Source: Flammeovirgaceae bacterium
Lineage (GTDB): Bacteria > Bacteroidota > Bacteroidia > Cytophagales > Cyclobacteriaceae
NCBI GenBank assembly: GCA_003228395.1
Contig: QIDJ01000366.1
Location: 1 to 7,480, forward strand
Direction: 5' to 3'
DNA: 7,480 bases
Made by a program: the position numbers and the translations under genes. The notes below the pieces were generated by a model. That model was not told the DNA's origin and made no database searches. It saw only the letters and a program-made list of their open reading frames with translations. Of the stretch, positions 6,259 through 7,480 are shown in pieces. Positions within the stretch are counted from its first letter, which is position 1, and the number at the start of each line of letters is the position of its first letter.

Positions 6259-7301
6259 ACAAGCAGGTAGAAATAGCAAAAAAGTTTGGATACGAAGGCC
6301 GCATCGAAATCCTTGGAGAAGGGCATATCAATAACACCTACCTCGTTATTCCGCCTGAAGGGCATAAACTGATTCTACAAAAAATAAATGTGCAGGTTTT
6401 CCGCAAGCCCGAAGAGCTTATGGCAAACCTGGTTAAAATCCTGGATCATCTTGCCCAAAACCGGTATCCTTATAAGCCGCTAAGGATTATACACACCACA
6501 TCAGGGGAACCTTTTTGGTCAGAAGGGTCTGGTTTCTGGCGGGCGCTGGAATACATCGACGACTGTAGTACACTCACCCATACCGATGACTTACATATTG
6601 CCCGTATGACAGCGGAAGCCTATGCGATTTTTATCAAAACACTCGCGGACTTACCGCCCGTTGTTATCCGTGAAACCATACCCGGATTTCATGACCCGGA
6701 GAAAAGATTCGCAGAATTTATGCATGCTGTGAATGAGTCCGTGGCTGACCGTGCAGATCAGGCCAGGAGTATGATTGAGCACGCCATGGCCTTTAGCGGC
6801 ATTACACACCGGTATGCTGAAATAGCAGCAGGGCTGCCCCTCCGCGTTACCCATAATGATACAAAACTAAGTAACATCCTTTTTGATAATAAACTGGACC
6901 GGGTAGTTGCCATTGTTGACTTTGACACCATCATGCCGGGATATGTGATGAATGATTTTGGTGATCTGGCCAGGTCGATATGCAATACAGGCCGCGAAGA
7001 TGAAGCAGACCTTTCAAAGGTTTCGTTCAGTACCAGGATGTTTCAGGCCATTTCAGAAGGGTATGCGGGCACGCTGAAGGGCACCCTTGTACCCGGCGAA
7101 AGGGAAAACCTGCTTTTTGGCGTCCGGATTATGATTTACACGCAGTTTCTCCGGTTTTTAAGCGACTATCTTTTGGGCGATAAATACTACCGGATCACCT
7201 ATCCGGAGCAGAACCTGAACCGGGCCAACGTGCATCTGAAACTGTTTCTGGATTTGCAGGGGAAAGAGGAGGAGTTGATAGAAATTATTAATGCGGTTTA
7301 A
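6249..7301 (+). CDS. NahK/MdsC-like anomeric sugar kinase (APH-fold phosphotransferase)
   Basis: The 350-residue cytoplasmic kinase has the aminoglycoside phosphotransferase fold. It most resembles N-acetylhexosamine 1-kinase (NahK) of bifidobacteria and the MdsC protein encoded beside mucin-desulfating sulfatase in Prevotella, which fits phosphorylation of GlcNAc or GalNAc at C1. The nucleotide loop GEGHINNTY is at 23-31, with K45 in LILQKIN as the likely ATP-contacting Lys. The catalytic motif THNDTKLSN is at 201-209 (D204 catalytic, N209), and the metal motif VDFDTIMPG at 223-231 has D224. THNDTK and DTxMPG are particularly NahK-like and argue against an antibiotic-resistance role. Length is close to NahK (about 360). 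Two starts are possible: the ATG at 6249 overlaps the previous gene by 10 bases, whereas the ATG at 6255 gives a classic ATGA overlap and a protein two residues shorter. Either way translation is probably coupled to the nucleotidyltransferase. Confidence 0.87.
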   Translation: MEMNKQVEIAKKFGYEGRIEILGEGHINNTYLVIPPEGHKLILQKINVQVFRKPEELMANLVKILDHLAQNRYPYKPLRIIHTTSGEPFWSEGSGFWRALEYIDDCSTLTHTDDLHIARMTAEAYAIFIKTLADLPPVVIRETIPGFHDPEKRFAEFMHAVNESVADRADQARSMIEHAMAFSGITHRYAEIAAGLPLRVTHNDTKLSNILFDNKLDRVVAIVDFDTIMPGYVMNDFGDLARSICNTGREDEADLSKVSFSTRMFQAISEGYAGTLKGTLVPGERENLLFGVRIMIYTQFLRFLSDYLLGDKYYRITYPEQNLNRANVHLKLFLDLQGKEEELIEIINAV

Positions 7302-7374
7302 AAATCACTGTTTGTCCTGTATTTTTCCGGTTTTAAATAAGGTGTCACTCTATTCCGGTCTTTCCCAATTACTT

Positions 7375-7416
7375 TCTTGAATGTCGAACACCGAACACCG
7401 AACGTCGATTTATGAT
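7375..7416. repeat. Period-7 tandem array, consensus NNNCGAA
   Basis: In phase the sequence reads TCTTGAA, TGTCGAA, CACCGAA, CACCGAA, CGTCGAT, TTATGAT. The middle two units are identical and the outer ones decay in both directions. It is intergenic, beginning 74 bases after the last gene. Similar CGAACACCGAA-type heptamer strings are, as far as I recall, scattered between genes in many Bacteroidota genomes; their function is not known to me. The periodicity is directly visible. Confidence 0.7.
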
Positions 7417-7457
7417 TTGTTTACATCCCTGATCAGTGTTAACCGGCATGATAATAT

Positions 7458-7471
7458 TATTTTTAAAAATA
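7458..7471. repeat. 14-base AT-only perfect palindrome
   Basis: TATTTTTAAAAATA is its own reverse complement and directly follows a second, overlapping palindrome (ATAATATTAT, 7451-7460). In RNA it could form a weak A:U stem with a T-run, so it may mark a transcript end, or an AT-rich spacer before the next gene outside the window. Composition alone makes such palindromes fairly likely. Confidence 0.35.
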
Positions 7472-7480
7472 GGAATTAAT

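Noticed and set aside
6249..7301. Aminoglycoside-resistance phosphotransferase
   Set aside because: The fold is shared, but THNDTK, DTIMPG and the neighbouring nucleotidyltransferase fit a NahK-like sugar kinase, and there is no resistance or mobile context.

Overview
The window looks like chromosomal DNA of a member of the Bacteroidota. The reasons are the protein types, the near absence of Shine-Dalgarno sequences before the genes, AT-rich intergenic DNA, one good TAnnTTTG-type -7 promoter element (5319-5326), and an NNNCGAA heptamer array of a kind I associate with Bacteroidota intergenic DNA. I cannot name a genus. All six genes are on the + strand and appear intact. I see no RNA gene, insertion sequence, CRISPR array or phage gene.

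Layout. Bases 1-113 are an AT-rich leader. At 114-1472 is a P-loop GTPase-like protein of the cyclic 2,3-diphosphoglycerate synthetase family. At 1569-2195 is a SatP/YaaH (GPR1/FUN34/YaaH) acetate/succinate transporter. A 308-base intergenic region follows (2196-2503). It holds weak hairpins and, at its right end, a perfect TTGACA-16-TATAAT promoter overlapped by a 10-base direct repeat. That promoter faces a 600-residue Na+:solute symporter (2504-4306), whose stop codon overlaps the start of a ROK-family sugar kinase (4306-5262). A second gap holds a Bacteroidota-type promoter. It precedes a sugar nucleotidyltransferase (5368-6258) overlapping an N-acetylhexosamine 1-kinase (NahK/MdsC)-like phosphotransferase (6249-7301). 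The last 179 bases have no gene but hold a period-7 array and AT-rich palindromes.

How the genes may work together (inference). The symporter could import a sugar or amino sugar and the ROK kinase could trap it, probably as the 6-phosphate, for catabolism. The last two genes look like a salvage pair: one phosphorylates a free hexose or N-acetylhexosamine at C1, the other joins the sugar-1-phosphate to a nucleotide, giving an NDP-sugar without passing through the 6-phosphate. The first two genes (three-carbon phosphate or GTPase enzyme, acetate carrier) may belong to lower glycolysis and overflow metabolism, but nothing in the sequence proves a link. I find no clear new defence or mobile system. 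The points most worth a second look are the NDP-sugar salvage pair, the strong inverted repeat inside the first gene, the promoter/operator arrangement before the symporter, the bacterial cyclic-DPG synthetase homologue, and the terminal heptamer array.
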